A stretch of DNA of 19,309 bases from Scatosoma sp045614565 (lineage in GTDB: Bacteria > Bacillota > Clostridia > Christensenellales > Borkfalkiaceae), in NCBI GenBank assembly GCA_045614565.1, contig JAZLDG010000043.1, positions 1 to 19,309 of the forward strand, read 5' to 3'. The stretch's first letter is position 1. Each line of letters begins with the position of its first letter. Positions 7,096 to 14,212 of this stretch are shown here, in pieces. The notes below the pieces were generated by a model. That model saw only the letters and a program-made list of their open reading frames with translations, searched no databases and had not been told where the DNA came from. Made by a program: the position numbers and the translations under genes.

Positions 7096-10000
7096 ATGAC
7101 GGATTTTGTGCATTTACATTTACATACCGAATACAGCTTGCTGGACGGGGCGGCGAAGGTGGACGACCTTATCGACCATTTGGTTAAAAACGGGATCGAC
7201 ACCTGCGCAATCACCGATCACGGGAATATGTACGCTTCCTTGTATTTCGCCGAAGAATGTGTAAAAAAGGGGATTAAGTATATCATCGGCTGCGAGCTGT
7301 ACGCGGTAGACGATCACTTGAATAAACAGTTCGGTATTAAAAACGAACATATCGTTTTGCTGGCTAAAAATAAGACGGGCTATAAAAATATCGTCAAGCT
7401 CGATTCGCTTTCGTATATCGACGGGTATTACGGCGGGAAGCCGCGTATCAGCTATGATATGATCAAAAAACACCACGAAGGCGTCATTTGTCTTTCGGCG
7501 TGCTTGGCGGGGAGATTGCCGCAGCTTTTGCTCAAAGGCGAGTACGACGCGGCGAAAGCGTGGGCAATGGAAATGAAAGAAATCTTCGGTGAAGATTTTT
7601 ATATTGAATTGCAAGACCACGGCATCGACGAACAAAAACAAATCCTGCCTGAATTGATTAAGCTCGCGCGGGAGCTGGACATTCAGCTCGTGGCGACGAA
7701 CGACGTGCATTATATTGAAAAAGACGACTGGGAAGCGCACGAAATTTTGCTTTGTATCCAAACGAAATCCACGCTCGCAAACCCCAAAATGCGTTTTGAA
7801 CAGCACGAATTTTATATGAAATCGGGTGACGAAATGCTCGCGCTTTTCGATTACGTACCCGAAGCGATCTCTAATACGCGCGTGATTGCGAATAAAATCG
7901 AAGAACCCGTTTTTGACCTTACTCCCAAGGGTGATCCTATCCGCGACACGTCGCTTATTCCCTTGTATAAGCCCGATGACGGCTCGACTTCGCCCGACTA
8001 TTTAACCCGCTTGACTTGGGACGGCTTGCCTAAACGCTACGCGGAAATTACGGACACGATCAAAAAACGCGCGGAATACGAACTGGATATTATTATCAAG
8101 ATGGGCTTTGCCGACTATTTCCTGATCGTGTGGGACTATATCAACTGGTCGCGCTTAAACGGTATTCCCGTAGGACCTGGGCGTGGCTCGGGCGTTGGCA
8201 GTATCGTCGCGTATTCTATCGGCATAACGGACGTCGACCCCTTAAAATACGACCTGATTTTCGAGCGTTTCTTGAACCCCGACCGCGTTTCTATGCCCGA
8301 CTTCGACGTAGATTTTTGTACGCGGAGAAGAATTGAAACGATCGAGTACGTTCGTGAAAAATACCATCCCGAAAACGTAGCGCAAATCGTTACGTTCGGT
8401 ACGCTTGCTTCCCGCGCCGTTATCAAAGACGTAGGGCGGGTTATGGGTGTGCCGTACTCGGAAACGGACAAAGTCGCGAAATTGATGGACGGTAAATCCA
8501 CGATCGGCGAGCTTTTGGGACGGAAAATTCCCAAACTGGAAAAACAGCTTGCCGACCCCGAGCTTTCGGACGAAAAGCGCGGGGAAGTACAAAAGAAGCT
8601 CAACGAGCAAAAGCAAAAGAAAAACCCCGAATTTATCGAAGTGTACGAGAGCAACGAAGAGCTCCGCCGCGTAATCGATATGGGCTTGAAGTTGGAAGGT
8701 ATGCCCAAAAATACTTCCGAACACGCCGCGGGCGTCGTTATTTGTAACAAGGTGCTTGCGGATAACGTACCGCTTGCCCGCAACGGCGACGACATCGTTA
8801 CGCAGTTCGATATGAAAGAAGTGGAAGCGGTGGGAATGTTGAAAATGGACTTCCTTGCGCTTACCACGCTAACGGATATCCAAAACACGCTCGAATATAT
8901 CAAAATCGGGAAAGGAATCGATATCGATTTCAACGAAATCGGACTGGACGTACCCGAAGCCTATCAGCTCATTTCGTCGGGCGACACCGATGCCGTGTTC
9001 CAGCTTGAACAAGGCGGAATGAAAAAATTTATGAAAGACCTGCAACCGAACTGCTTGGAAGATTTGATCGCAGGTATTTCGCTTTACCGTCCGGGGCCTA
9101 TGGATTTCATTCCGACGTATATTGAAAACAAGCATAATCCCGATAAAATCGTATACGACACGCCGTTTTTAGAGCCGATTTTGAAAAACTCGTACGGCGT
9201 TATCGTGTACCAAGAACAGGTTATGCAAATCTTCCAACAGCTCGCGGGCTATACCTTCGGTCAGGCCGATCTCGTCCGCCGTGCAATGGCGAAAAAGAAA
9301 AAGAAAGAGCTGATGGAGCAAAAGGATAAATTCATTTACGGCGCGCCCGCGGAAGGGATTACGGGTTGCGTTTCCAAGGGAATCCCCGCGGAAGTCGCGG
9401 AAAAGATTTTCGGGGATATGGAAAGCTTCGCTTCGTACGCGTTCAATAAATCGCACGCCGCGGCGTACGCGGTCGTGGCGTACCGTACGGCGTATTTGAA
9501 AGCCTTTTATCCCAAGGAATTTCTTGCGGGTATCTTAAACGACCGTATCGACAAGATTGACGAAATTTCCAAGTATATTATGTATATGAAGGAAAAAAAT
9601 ATTCCCGTTTTGCCCCCCGATATCAATCAATCCAAGGAAATATTCTGGGTGGAAGGCAACGGAATCCGTATCGGTCTTGGCGCGCTTCGCGGCGTTGGTC
9701 AAGAAGCCATTGCCGCCGTTATTCAAGAACGCAACGAAAACGGACTTTTTAAGGATTTTGCCGATTTCGTGATTCGCTGTGCAAAATACGTCAATAAGCG
9801 TATCGTGGAAAGCTTGATTTACGCGGGCGCGTTCGATAGCTTCGGTTACGCGCGTTCGCAGTTTGCGGCGGTATACGAAGAAGTCTTGACCCGCGTGAAC
9901 GCAATGGATAAACAAAAGGCGGGAGCGCAAATTTCGCTCTTTGGCAGTATTTTGGAAGAACAGACGATCGAAGTCAATTTCCCGAATATCCCCGAATACG

Positions 10001-10713
10001 AAACGATGGAAAGACTGTCCAAGGAAAAATCTGTGCTTGGCGTGTACGTCAGCGGTCACCCGTTTGAAAAATTCCTGCCCTATTTCAAGGATAAAAACTT
10101 TAACTGTTCGCTTTTGAACGCTTACACCGAAGACGAAGAAACGGGCGTGAAAACGTACGCGGAAATCAGCGACGGAATGGCGGTTTCAATGGGCGGTATG
10201 ATTTCCGCGTATAAGAAATTGAAAACGCGGTCGGGCTCGCTTATGGCGTTCGTGACGGTAGAAGATTTGTACGGCTCGATCGAGTGCGTATGCTTCCCCA
10301 AAGTTTACGACAAAATCCGTAGTTTCCTTGAAAGCGATAAAGTCGTTTCTCTTTCGGGGAAAATCAGTATAGACGGCGAAAAACCGCCCGCAATTATCGT
10401 GGATAAAATGTCCGAATTTTCGCTCGACGAAAATTCGGGAACGCAAGAAGCCGTGACGGCGCAAGCTATGCGTCCCGCGCTTTCCCAACAAAAAACGGAC
10501 GCGGAAAAGAAGCTTTGGCTCAACGTTACGGGGCTGGAAGAAGCGGATATAGACGAGCTTATGGAAACTCTGACTTTTTACGCAGGGGATACGCCCGTGT
10601 ATTTCGTCAATAACGGCAAAAAAATGCTTTGTTCGCAAAAGGTAACGCCGAATAAAGCGTTGATGGCGGAGCTGGTCGGGTTTTTATCGGAAAATTGTAT
10701 CAAATTGCTTTAA
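7096..10713 (+). CDS. dnaE: DNA polymerase III subunit alpha (DnaE type)
   Basis: The catalytic subunit of the replicative or repair C-family polymerase, 1205 residues. The N-terminal PHP domain keeps its metal-type residues: HLHLHTEYSLLDG (6-18), TDHGN and NDVHY. The palm has GPGRGSGVGSIVAYSIG and the catalytic PDFDVDF (401-407, D402 and D404), with the third Asp, D585, in LKMDFLALTTLT. Then come the fingers with YRPGPMDFIPTY, the helix-hairpin-helix region (KYVNKRIVESLIYAGAFDS), a beta-clamp-binding-like stretch near QISLFG, and a C-terminal OB-fold (SMGGMISAYKK, then FVTVEDLYGSIE). AAAGGAAG precedes the ATG. It follows whiA by 15 bp. No exonuclease domain is inserted, so this is DnaE and not PolC. 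Confidence 0.96.
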   Translation: MTDFVHLHLHTEYSLLDGAAKVDDLIDHLVKNGIDTCAITDHGNMYASLYFAEECVKKGIKYIIGCELYAVDDHLNKQFGIKNEHIVLLAKNKTGYKNIVKLDSLSYIDGYYGGKPRISYDMIKKHHEGVICLSACLAGRLPQLLLKGEYDAAKAWAMEMKEIFGEDFYIELQDHGIDEQKQILPELIKLARELDIQLVATNDVHYIEKDDWEAHEILLCIQTKSTLANPKMRFEQHEFYMKSGDEMLALFDYVPEAISNTRVIANKIEEPVFDLTPKGDPIRDTSLIPLYKPDDGSTSPDYLTRLTWDGLPKRYAEITDTIKKRAEYELDIIIKMGFADYFLIVWDYINWSRLNGIPVGPGRGSGVGSIVAYSIGITDVDPLKYDLIFERFLNPDRVSMPDFDVDFCTRRRIETIEYVREKYHPENVAQIVTFGTLASRAVIKDVGRVMGVPYSETDKVAKLMDGKSTIGELLGRKIPKLEKQLADPELSDEKRGEVQKKLNEQKQKKNPEFIEVYESNEELRRVIDMGLKLEGMPKNTSEHAAGVVICNKVLADNVPLARNGDDIVTQFDMKEVEAVGMLKMDFLALTTLTDIQNTLEYIKIGKGIDIDFNEIGLDVPEAYQLISSGDTDAVFQLEQGGMKKFMKDLQPNCLEDLIAGISLYRPGPMDFIPTYIENKHNPDKIVYDTPFLEPILKNSYGVIVYQEQVMQIFQQLAGYTFGQADLVRRAMAKKKKKELMEQKDKFIYGAPAEGITGCVSKGIPAEVAEKIFGDMESFASYAFNKSHAAAYAVVAYRTAYLKAFYPKEFLAGILNDRIDKIDEISKYIMYMKEKNIPVLPPDINQSKEIFWVEGNGIRIGLGALRGVGQEAIAAVIQERNENGLFKDFADFVIRCAKYVNKRIVESLIYAGAFDSFGYARSQFAAVYEEVLTRVNAMDKQKAGAQISLFGSILEEQTIEVNFPNIPEYETMERLSKEKSVLGVYVSGHPFEKFLPYFKDKNFNCSLLNAYTEDEETGVKTYAEISDGMAVSMGGMISAYKKLKTRSGSLMAFVTVEDLYGSIECVCFPKVYDKIRSFLESDKVVSLSGKISIDGEKPPAIIVDKMSEFSLDENSGTQEAVTAQAMRPALSQQKTDAEKKLWLNVTGLEEADIDELMETLTFYAGDTPVYFVNNGKKMLCSQKVTPNKALMAELVGFLSENCIKLL

Positions 10714-10760
10714 GTTTTCGTAATAAATGGAAAAAGTTGCGTAAAAATTGAAAAAGCGTA

Positions 10761-10775
10761 ATGAAAACGATTGTC
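10761..10775 (+). promoter_or_regulatory. Possible catabolite-responsive (cre-like) element
   Basis: ATGAAAACGATTGTC matches the cre consensus WTGNAANCGNWNNCW except for T in place of the last C and C in place of the last W. It overlaps the -35 box of the pfkA promoter. In AT-rich DNA such near matches arise by chance, so confidence is low. Confidence 0.25.
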
Positions 10776-10798
10776 TTTTGGAAAAATTTTGATATAAT
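10771..10798 (+). promoter_or_regulatory. Promoter of pfkA
   Basis: A TTGTCT -35-like box (10771-10776) and a TATAAT -10 box (10793-10798) are 16 bp apart. A second TATAAT begins at 10798, five bases on. Transcription from about 10805 gives a roughly 105-nt leader with potential secondary structure before pfkA. Confidence 0.65.
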
Positions 10799-10909
10799 AT
10801 AATCGTATATTATGTAACTTTACAAGGTCTTGTATTTTTTTGGGCGAAAAAAGCAAAATAGTAAAGACGGGGAATTCGTGAGAGAAACACAAACGAGAGG
10901 TAGAACAAT

Positions 10910-11872
10910 ATGAAGCGTATAGGTTTATTGACGAGCGGTGGCGATGCACCGGGTATGAATGCAGCAATTCGCGCGGTCGTTCGTTCGGGTTTATATTTCG
11001 GTATGGAAGTGTTCGGCATTGAACGCGGCTATGCAGGGCTTATCGAAGATATCGTCGTGCCTATGGAAATGCGTAGCGTTTCCAACATCGTGCAATGCGG
11101 CGGTACGCGTCTTCGTACGGCAAGATGTATGGAAATGCTGACGAAGGAAGGCAAGCAACAAGCGGTTGCAACTTTGGAAAAACACGGGATCGAAGGTCTT
11201 GTCGTTATCGGCGGCGACGGCTCGTTCCGCGGCGCAAGAGCTTTGACGGAAGAATTCGGCGTTCCCACGATCGGTATTCCCGGGACGATCGACAACGATT
11301 TGGAATACACCGATTATACGCTTGGTTTTGATACGGCGGTCAATACCTGCTTGGATATCATCAATAAACTTCGCGACACGATGACGTCGCACGAACGCGT
11401 GTCCGTCGTCGAAGTTATGGGCAGACATTGCGGTGATATCGCTTTGTATAGCGGTATTGCTTCGGGGGCGGAAATTATCGTCGTTCCCGAAATTACGTTT
11501 GATATGGACGAAATCGTTGCCCGTATCAACCGCTCCCGCGCAAACGGTAAACATTCCAACATTATCGTGGTAGCTGAAGGCGTTATGAGTGCGGACGAGT
11601 TCGCGAAACGCTTGCAGAGCGAAACTTCCTATTCCGTACGTCCTACGTGTATCGGTCACGTACAACGCGGCGGATCGCCGTCGATGGCGGATAGAATGTT
11701 GGCGGCGCAGTTTGGGAATAAAGCCGTGCGCTTACTCAACGAAGGCGTTGGAAACCGCGTGGTCGGTATTCGCGATAATAAAATTATCGATATGGATATT
11801 ATCGAAGCCGTTTCAATGAAAAAGACCTTTAACTACGAATTGTACGAAACGTTACAAATGATTTCAATGTAA
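10910..11872 (+). CDS. pfkA: ATP-dependent 6-phosphofructokinase
   Basis: PfkA phosphorylates fructose-6-P to fructose-1,6-bisphosphate, the committed step of glycolysis. At 320 residues it has the standard bacterial length. LTSGGDAPGMNAAIR (7-21) and GGDGSFRGA form the ATP site. GIPGTIDND contains the catalytic D128, and VVEVMGRHCGD and GHVQRGGSPS are the substrate-binding segments. Gly after GGD and Gly before TIDND are the ATP-type residues, not the Asp and Lys of pyrophosphate-dependent enzymes. GAGAGG lies about 10 bp before the ATG. It has its own promoter and terminator, so it is probably a single transcription unit, although no terminator separates it clearly from dnaE. Confidence 0.96.
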   Translation: MKRIGLLTSGGDAPGMNAAIRAVVRSGLYFGMEVFGIERGYAGLIEDIVVPMEMRSVSNIVQCGGTRLRTARCMEMLTKEGKQQAVATLEKHGIEGLVVIGGDGSFRGARALTEEFGVPTIGIPGTIDNDLEYTDYTLGFDTAVNTCLDIINKLRDTMTSHERVSVVEVMGRHCGDIALYSGIASGAEIIVVPEITFDMDEIVARINRSRANGKHSNIIVVAEGVMSADEFAKRLQSETSYSVRPTCIGHVQRGGSPSMADRMLAAQFGNKAVRLLNEGVGNRVVGIRDNKIIDMDIIEAVSMKKTFNYELYETLQMISM

Positions 11873-11881
11873 AACAAGGGA

Positions 11882-11912
11882 AGACCGTTTTCCAAAAGAA
11901 AGCGGTTTTTTT
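11882..11912 (+). terminator. Intrinsic terminator after pfkA
   Basis: An 11-bp stem with two G-U pairs (11882-11892 with 11898-11908), loop CAAAA, and a run of seven T (11906-11912). It begins 10 bp after the pfkA stop codon. Confidence 0.85.
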
Positions 11913-11919
11913 ACGCAAA

Positions 11920-11952
11920 ATGCAAATATGGTAAATTTTTGCATACTATATA
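11920..11952 (+). promoter_or_regulatory. Possible promoter of the PfkB-family kinase
   Basis: Between the pfkA terminator and the kinase start, CATACT (11942-11947) and TATATA (11947-11952) are possible -10 boxes, with ATGCAA (11920-11925) as a weak -35. Start near 11955-11960 would give a leader of about 35 nt with a strong ribosome binding site. Hexamer matches are poor. Confidence 0.3.
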
Positions 11953-11991
11953 AAGTTGGAAAAAATACCTGATTTGGGGGAAAGAGAAAAG

Positions 11992-12915
11992 ATGATATTA
12001 TCAGTTTGTATGAGTCCTTGTACGGACGTAACCATTGAGCTGGACTCGCTCAACGTAGGCAAAACGAACGTCGTAAAAAGCAAAAGCGTGTCTTTGGGCG
12101 GAAAAGCGTTAAACGTAGCGATCGGCGTGGCAAGACTTGGCGGCGAATCGTTCGCTACGGGCTTGATGTACAACGAAAACGCAGCTGTGTTTGAAAACGC
12201 GCTCAATAAAGAAGGCGTACCGTTTACTTTCGTTTGGAATAAGGGTAGGGCAAGAGAAAACTATAAATTTATAGACAACCGTTCTATGCTCACCGAAGTA
12301 AACGACGTAGGCGAAGAAATATCCAAAGAAAAGGCAAGCGAAGTGCTTGGAATGGTTGCTATGTTTTCCGCGCGTTGTAACGTCGCCGTTATTTCGGGTG
12401 GCTTGCCCCGTGGCGTAGACGCGTCCTATTACGGGAAACTCGTCGAAGCGGTGGATGCGAAAGCGTTAAAAATCGTAGACGCTACGGGCGAACGGCTTTT
12501 CTCGGCAATCGGCAAGGGTGTGGATATGGTAAAGCCGAACTTGGAAGAGCTGGAAAACACGCTCGGACGGCATATTAAAGATAAAGCGGATATGCTCGAA
12601 GGCTGTTACGAGCTTTTGGATCGCGGTGCAAAACGCGTATTGCTTTCCTTGGGCAAGCAAGGCGCGGTGATCACGGACGGCACGCATAATTATTATTGTA
12701 AGAGTCTGAACGTAGCCGTTAATTCCACGGTAGGCGCAGGGGACGGTATGGTAGCGGCGGCGGCTTTACGATTGCACGAAAACGCGCCGCTTTCGGAAAT
12801 TCTCCGCGCGGGCGTCGCAGCGGGAACGGCGACGGTAATGACGACGGGTAAAGTGTCGTTTACGAAAGACAAGTTTGAAGAAGTGATTGCAAATCTTCGC
12901 GTAACGGAAATATAA
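11992..12915 (+). CDS. PfkB-family sugar phosphate kinase, 1-phosphofructokinase/tagatose-6-phosphate kinase-like
   Basis: A 307-residue ribokinase-superfamily (PfkB) kinase of the hexose-phosphate subgroup, which includes FruK and LacC. Visible motifs are SLGGKALNVAIGVARLG (34-50, substrate and lid region), VISGGLPRG (133-141), VKPNLEEL (180-187), LLSLGKQGAV (217-226) and the catalytic anion-hole STVGAGDGMVAA (245-256, D251). The probable reaction is fructose-1-P to fructose-1,6-bisphosphate, but no PTS permease or FruR gene is adjacent and tagatose-6-P cannot be excluded. The ATG at 11992 is preferred because GGGGGAAAGAG (11976-11986) sits at the right distance. An in-frame TTG at 11956 would have no ribosome binding site. 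Confidence 0.85.
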   Translation: MILSVCMSPCTDVTIELDSLNVGKTNVVKSKSVSLGGKALNVAIGVARLGGESFATGLMYNENAAVFENALNKEGVPFTFVWNKGRARENYKFIDNRSMLTEVNDVGEEISKEKASEVLGMVAMFSARCNVAVISGGLPRGVDASYYGKLVEAVDAKALKIVDATGERLFSAIGKGVDMVKPNLEELENTLGRHIKDKADMLEGCYELLDRGAKRVLLSLGKQGAVITDGTHNYYCKSLNVAVNSTVGAGDGMVAAAALRLHENAPLSEILRAGVAAGTATVMTTGKVSFTKDKFEEVIANLRVTEI

Positions 12916-12930
12916 ACAACGTACATTTTT

Positions 12931-12960
12931 TTGAAAGGTTTGCATATAATACAATATATT
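12931..12960 (+). promoter_or_regulatory. Candidate promoter of a structured RNA
   Basis: TTGAAA (12931-12936) and TATATT (12955-12960) are separated by 18 bp, giving initiation near 12967. A better-looking TATAAT at 12945-12950 lacks a -35 at suitable distance. It lies just after the PfkB-family gene and upstream of the candidate non-coding RNA. Confidence 0.45.
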
Positions 12961-12966
12961 CTCGCA

Positions 12967-13188
12967 ATAAAGCCGCTTCTTTGATGGAAAGAATTTTACG
13001 AATTGTTCCGTGCTTTTTTTGCTTTGGGTAAGCGGTTCGTCGGAAAAGGCACCGCGTTTGCCTTAAAAGAAGTGGGTTGAATACACGAAAGAGAAACGGT
13101 TAGTGGAGCTTTGCAACGTTCGTTGCAAAGCCGCGCAACTGAAAGTGTAACGCCGAGCGATACCGCGACTAAAATCGGTCGCGGTTTT
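12967..13188 (+). ncRNA. Candidate structured non-coding RNA, class not identified
   Basis: This is the 5' and main part of the 379-bp stretch (12916-13294) without a protein gene. It has a candidate promoter just upstream, ends at an intrinsic terminator, and is followed by a separate strong promoter, so it is unlikely to be a leader of the next gene. CCGCTTCTTT (12973-12982) pairs with AAAGAAGTGG (13066-13075), closing a domain with two hairpins. One is GGAA/AATT (12986-13009), the other GGTAAGCGGT with ACCGCGTTTGCC (13027-13062). A second rod-like domain is TACAC/GTGTA (13082-13086, 13145-13149), CGGTT/AACTG (13097-13101, 13137-13141) and a 10-bp stem capped by GTTC (13108-13131). I could not match it to tmRNA, RNase P RNA or SRP RNA. 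A 6S-like RNA or an unknown class remains possible. Pairing was done by eye. Confidence 0.5.
13162..13188 (+). terminator. Intrinsic terminator of the candidate non-coding RNA
   Basis: An 8-bp GC-rich stem, ACCGCGAC (13162-13169) with GTCGCGGT (13178-13185), 8-nt loop, then TTTTC. The T-run is short, but the stem is stable and no coding region precedes it closely. Confidence 0.65.
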
Positions 13189-13219
13189 CAAAAAAATATG
13201 AAAAAATTGTCAAAAATCA

Positions 13220-13248
13220 TTGAAAAATTTGTCGAAGTCTAGTATAAT
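13220..13248 (+). promoter_or_regulatory. Strong promoter of the small Cys4 protein gene
   Basis: TTGAAA (13220-13225) and a perfect TATAAT (13243-13248) with a 17-bp spacer, the best housekeeping-type promoter in the window. Transcription should start near 13255, giving a 40-nt leader before the ATG at 13295. Confidence 0.75.
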
Positions 13249-13294
13249 AATGAAAAAGATAATTATTGTTAAAACGAACAGGAGTAAATCACGT

Positions 13295-13489
13295 ATGAGT
13301 TTTAAGAGCCAACAAATGATTTTTGATAAGGTAAAATGGTTTGATAGTATCCAAGCGGGTGAAGATCAATGCGGAAACTACGAGTTTTGCAAGGAATGCA
13401 GAAAAGAAGAACTCAATCCTTGCGCTCGCGCCGCGCACCGCTACGCCAACGGCTACGTGCGTATAGCGACGATCTACCGCCACGCATAA
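13295..13489 (+). CDS. Small four-cysteine protein of unknown function
   Basis: A 64-residue protein whose function I do not recognise. Cysteines at 26, 32, 35 and 43 (spacing C-x5-C-x2-C-x7-C, in CGNYEFCKECRKEELNPC) could bind a metal such as zinc. The C-terminal part (ARAAHRYANGYVRIATIYRH) is basic. There is no signal peptide or membrane segment. AGGAG (13280-13284) lies 10 bp before the ATG, which decides the start. The same frame extends upstream through the promoter and that part is not coding. It has a strong promoter of its own and is followed after 31 bp by the DUF308-like gene, so the two are probably cotranscribed. Confidence 0.7.
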   Translation: MSFKSQQMIFDKVKWFDSIQAGEDQCGNYEFCKECRKEELNPCARAAHRYANGYVRIATIYRHA

Positions 13490-13520
13490 TTAAATACTAA
13501 ATCCACATAAAGGAGTATTT

Positions 13521-14000
13521 ATGAAAAAAAGCGAAAAAATGATCGTGGCGGCTTTAACGATTGCGCTCGGCGTTTTGCTAATCGTTTTACAAGGCAATTT
13601 GATTAGTATTGCAATGACGGTGCTGGGCGTTGCGTTGCTCGTGTTCGGCGTGATGGACTTGATCAATAAATTGATTCCGCCCGCCGTCGTAAAGCTCGTT
13701 GCGGGGATCGTAATCATCGTATGCGGGTGGGTAATCGTAGAAGCGGTGCTGTATATCGTAGCGGCGTTGCTGTTGATTGCGGGTATACTCCTTCTTTACG
13801 AGAAGATTAAAAGCCGCGTACGCTGCGCTTCTTTGATGCAAACGCTTTGCTCGTACGCCGTACCCGCGCTTTTCCTTGCGATCGGTATTCTTTTGATGTT
13901 CAATCGAGGCGGTACGGTGAACTGGGTGTTTATCGTCGGCGGTATCTTCACCGTCGTGGAAGGCGGATTATTGCTAGTGGACGCTTTTTATAACGACTAA
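13521..14000 (+). CDS. DUF308/HdeD-like membrane protein
   Basis: A 159-residue, very hydrophobic protein with about six membrane helices, near residues 8-23, 27-46, 55-74, 76-93, 110-127 and 133-153. The helix pairs with short Gly-rich turns (ALGVLLIVLQG, VLGVALLVFGVMDLI, FIVGGIFTVVEGGLLL) look like the repeated helix pairs of the DUF308/HdeD-like family, whose role in most bacteria is unknown. AAAGGAG precedes the ATG by about 7 bp. It shares a transcript with the small Cys4 protein and is closed by a terminator. No catalytic residues are apparent. Confidence 0.75.
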   Translation: MKKSEKMIVAALTIALGVLLIVLQGNLISIAMTVLGVALLVFGVMDLINKLIPPAVVKLVAGIVIIVCGWVIVEAVLYIVAALLLIAGILLLYEKIKSRVRCASLMQTLCSYAVPALFLAIGILLMFNRGGTVNWVFIVGGIFTVVEGGLLLVDAFYND

Positions 14001-14005
14001 AAAAT

Positions 14006-14035
14006 AGGCTTCGTTGTTTACAACGGAGCTTTTTT
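14006..14035 (+). terminator. Intrinsic terminator after the DUF308-like gene
   Basis: AGGCTTCGTTG (14006-14016) pairs with CAACGGAGCTT (14021-14031) around loop TTTA, with two G-U pairs, followed by a T-run to 14035. It starts 6 bp after the stop codon. Confidence 0.85.
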
Positions 14036-14108
14036 AATTATCGCCATTAAAAAGATAAAAATTTATCGATTTAGCGATTTGAAATTGTCGTACAAACCCT
14101 TCAAGTAT

Positions 14109-14137
14109 TTGTGCTTCGCAAAAAATTATGGTATAAT
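14109..14137 (+). promoter_or_regulatory. Promoter of the dehydrogenase-fumC-hdr operon
   Basis: An extended -10 element TGGTATAAT (14129-14137) with a 17-bp spacer to TTGTGC (14109-14114), which matches only the TTG of the -35 consensus. Start near 14144 leaves a leader of about 70 nt. Confidence 0.65.
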
Positions 14138-14142
14138 GTATG

Positions 14143-14178
14143 CGTATGATGTAAAAGGGAAAATGCGGATTACATACG
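14143..14178 (+). other. 5' leader stem-loop of the redox operon
   Basis: CGT and ATGTAA (14143-14145, 14149-14154) pair with TTACATACG (14170-14178), with a 3-nt bulge and a 15-nt loop. The hairpin would sit at the very 5' end of the transcript, where it could stabilise the mRNA or act as a regulator site as DNA. No known operator was recognised. Confidence 0.35.
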
Positions 14179-14212
14179 AAAGCAAGAAAAAACAATTATG
14201 GAGAGTGAATTT

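Noticed and set aside
11956..11991. Upstream TTG start for the PfkB-family kinase, adding 12 residues
   Set aside because: No ribosome binding site precedes it, while a strong GGGGGAAAGAG sits properly before the ATG at 11992, where the family's N-terminus also begins.
12996..13025. Terminator at the T7 run 13014-13020 ending the PfkB-family transcript
   Set aside because: The preceding hairpin (12986-13009) is AT-rich and separated from the T-run by GTGC, and no upstream complement pairs with TTCCGTGC, so a terminator there is not convincing.
13048..13056. GGCACCGCG as a T-box riboswitch core
   Set aside because: The U of the UGGN bulge is A here. There is no Stem I with AGTA, only about 75 nt of RNA lies upstream, and the downstream genes are not amino acid related.
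13131..13176. Cobalamin-riboswitch resemblance (CGCGCAACTG, then GCGATACC)
   Set aside because: The rest of the conserved core, including the GGTG/TCC stem and GCCACTG, is missing, and no B12-related gene follows. CGCAACTG is also explained by pairing of AACTG with CGGTT.
13220..13294. N-terminal extension of the 64-residue Cys4 protein
   Set aside because: The extended frame runs through the -35 and -10 boxes and the leader. AGGAG at 13280 supports the ATG at 13295.
14198..14212. Upstream ATG for the dehydrogenase, adding MESEF
   Set aside because: It overlaps the GGAGAG ribosome binding site that serves the ATG at 14213, and the Rossmann strand begins right after the later start.
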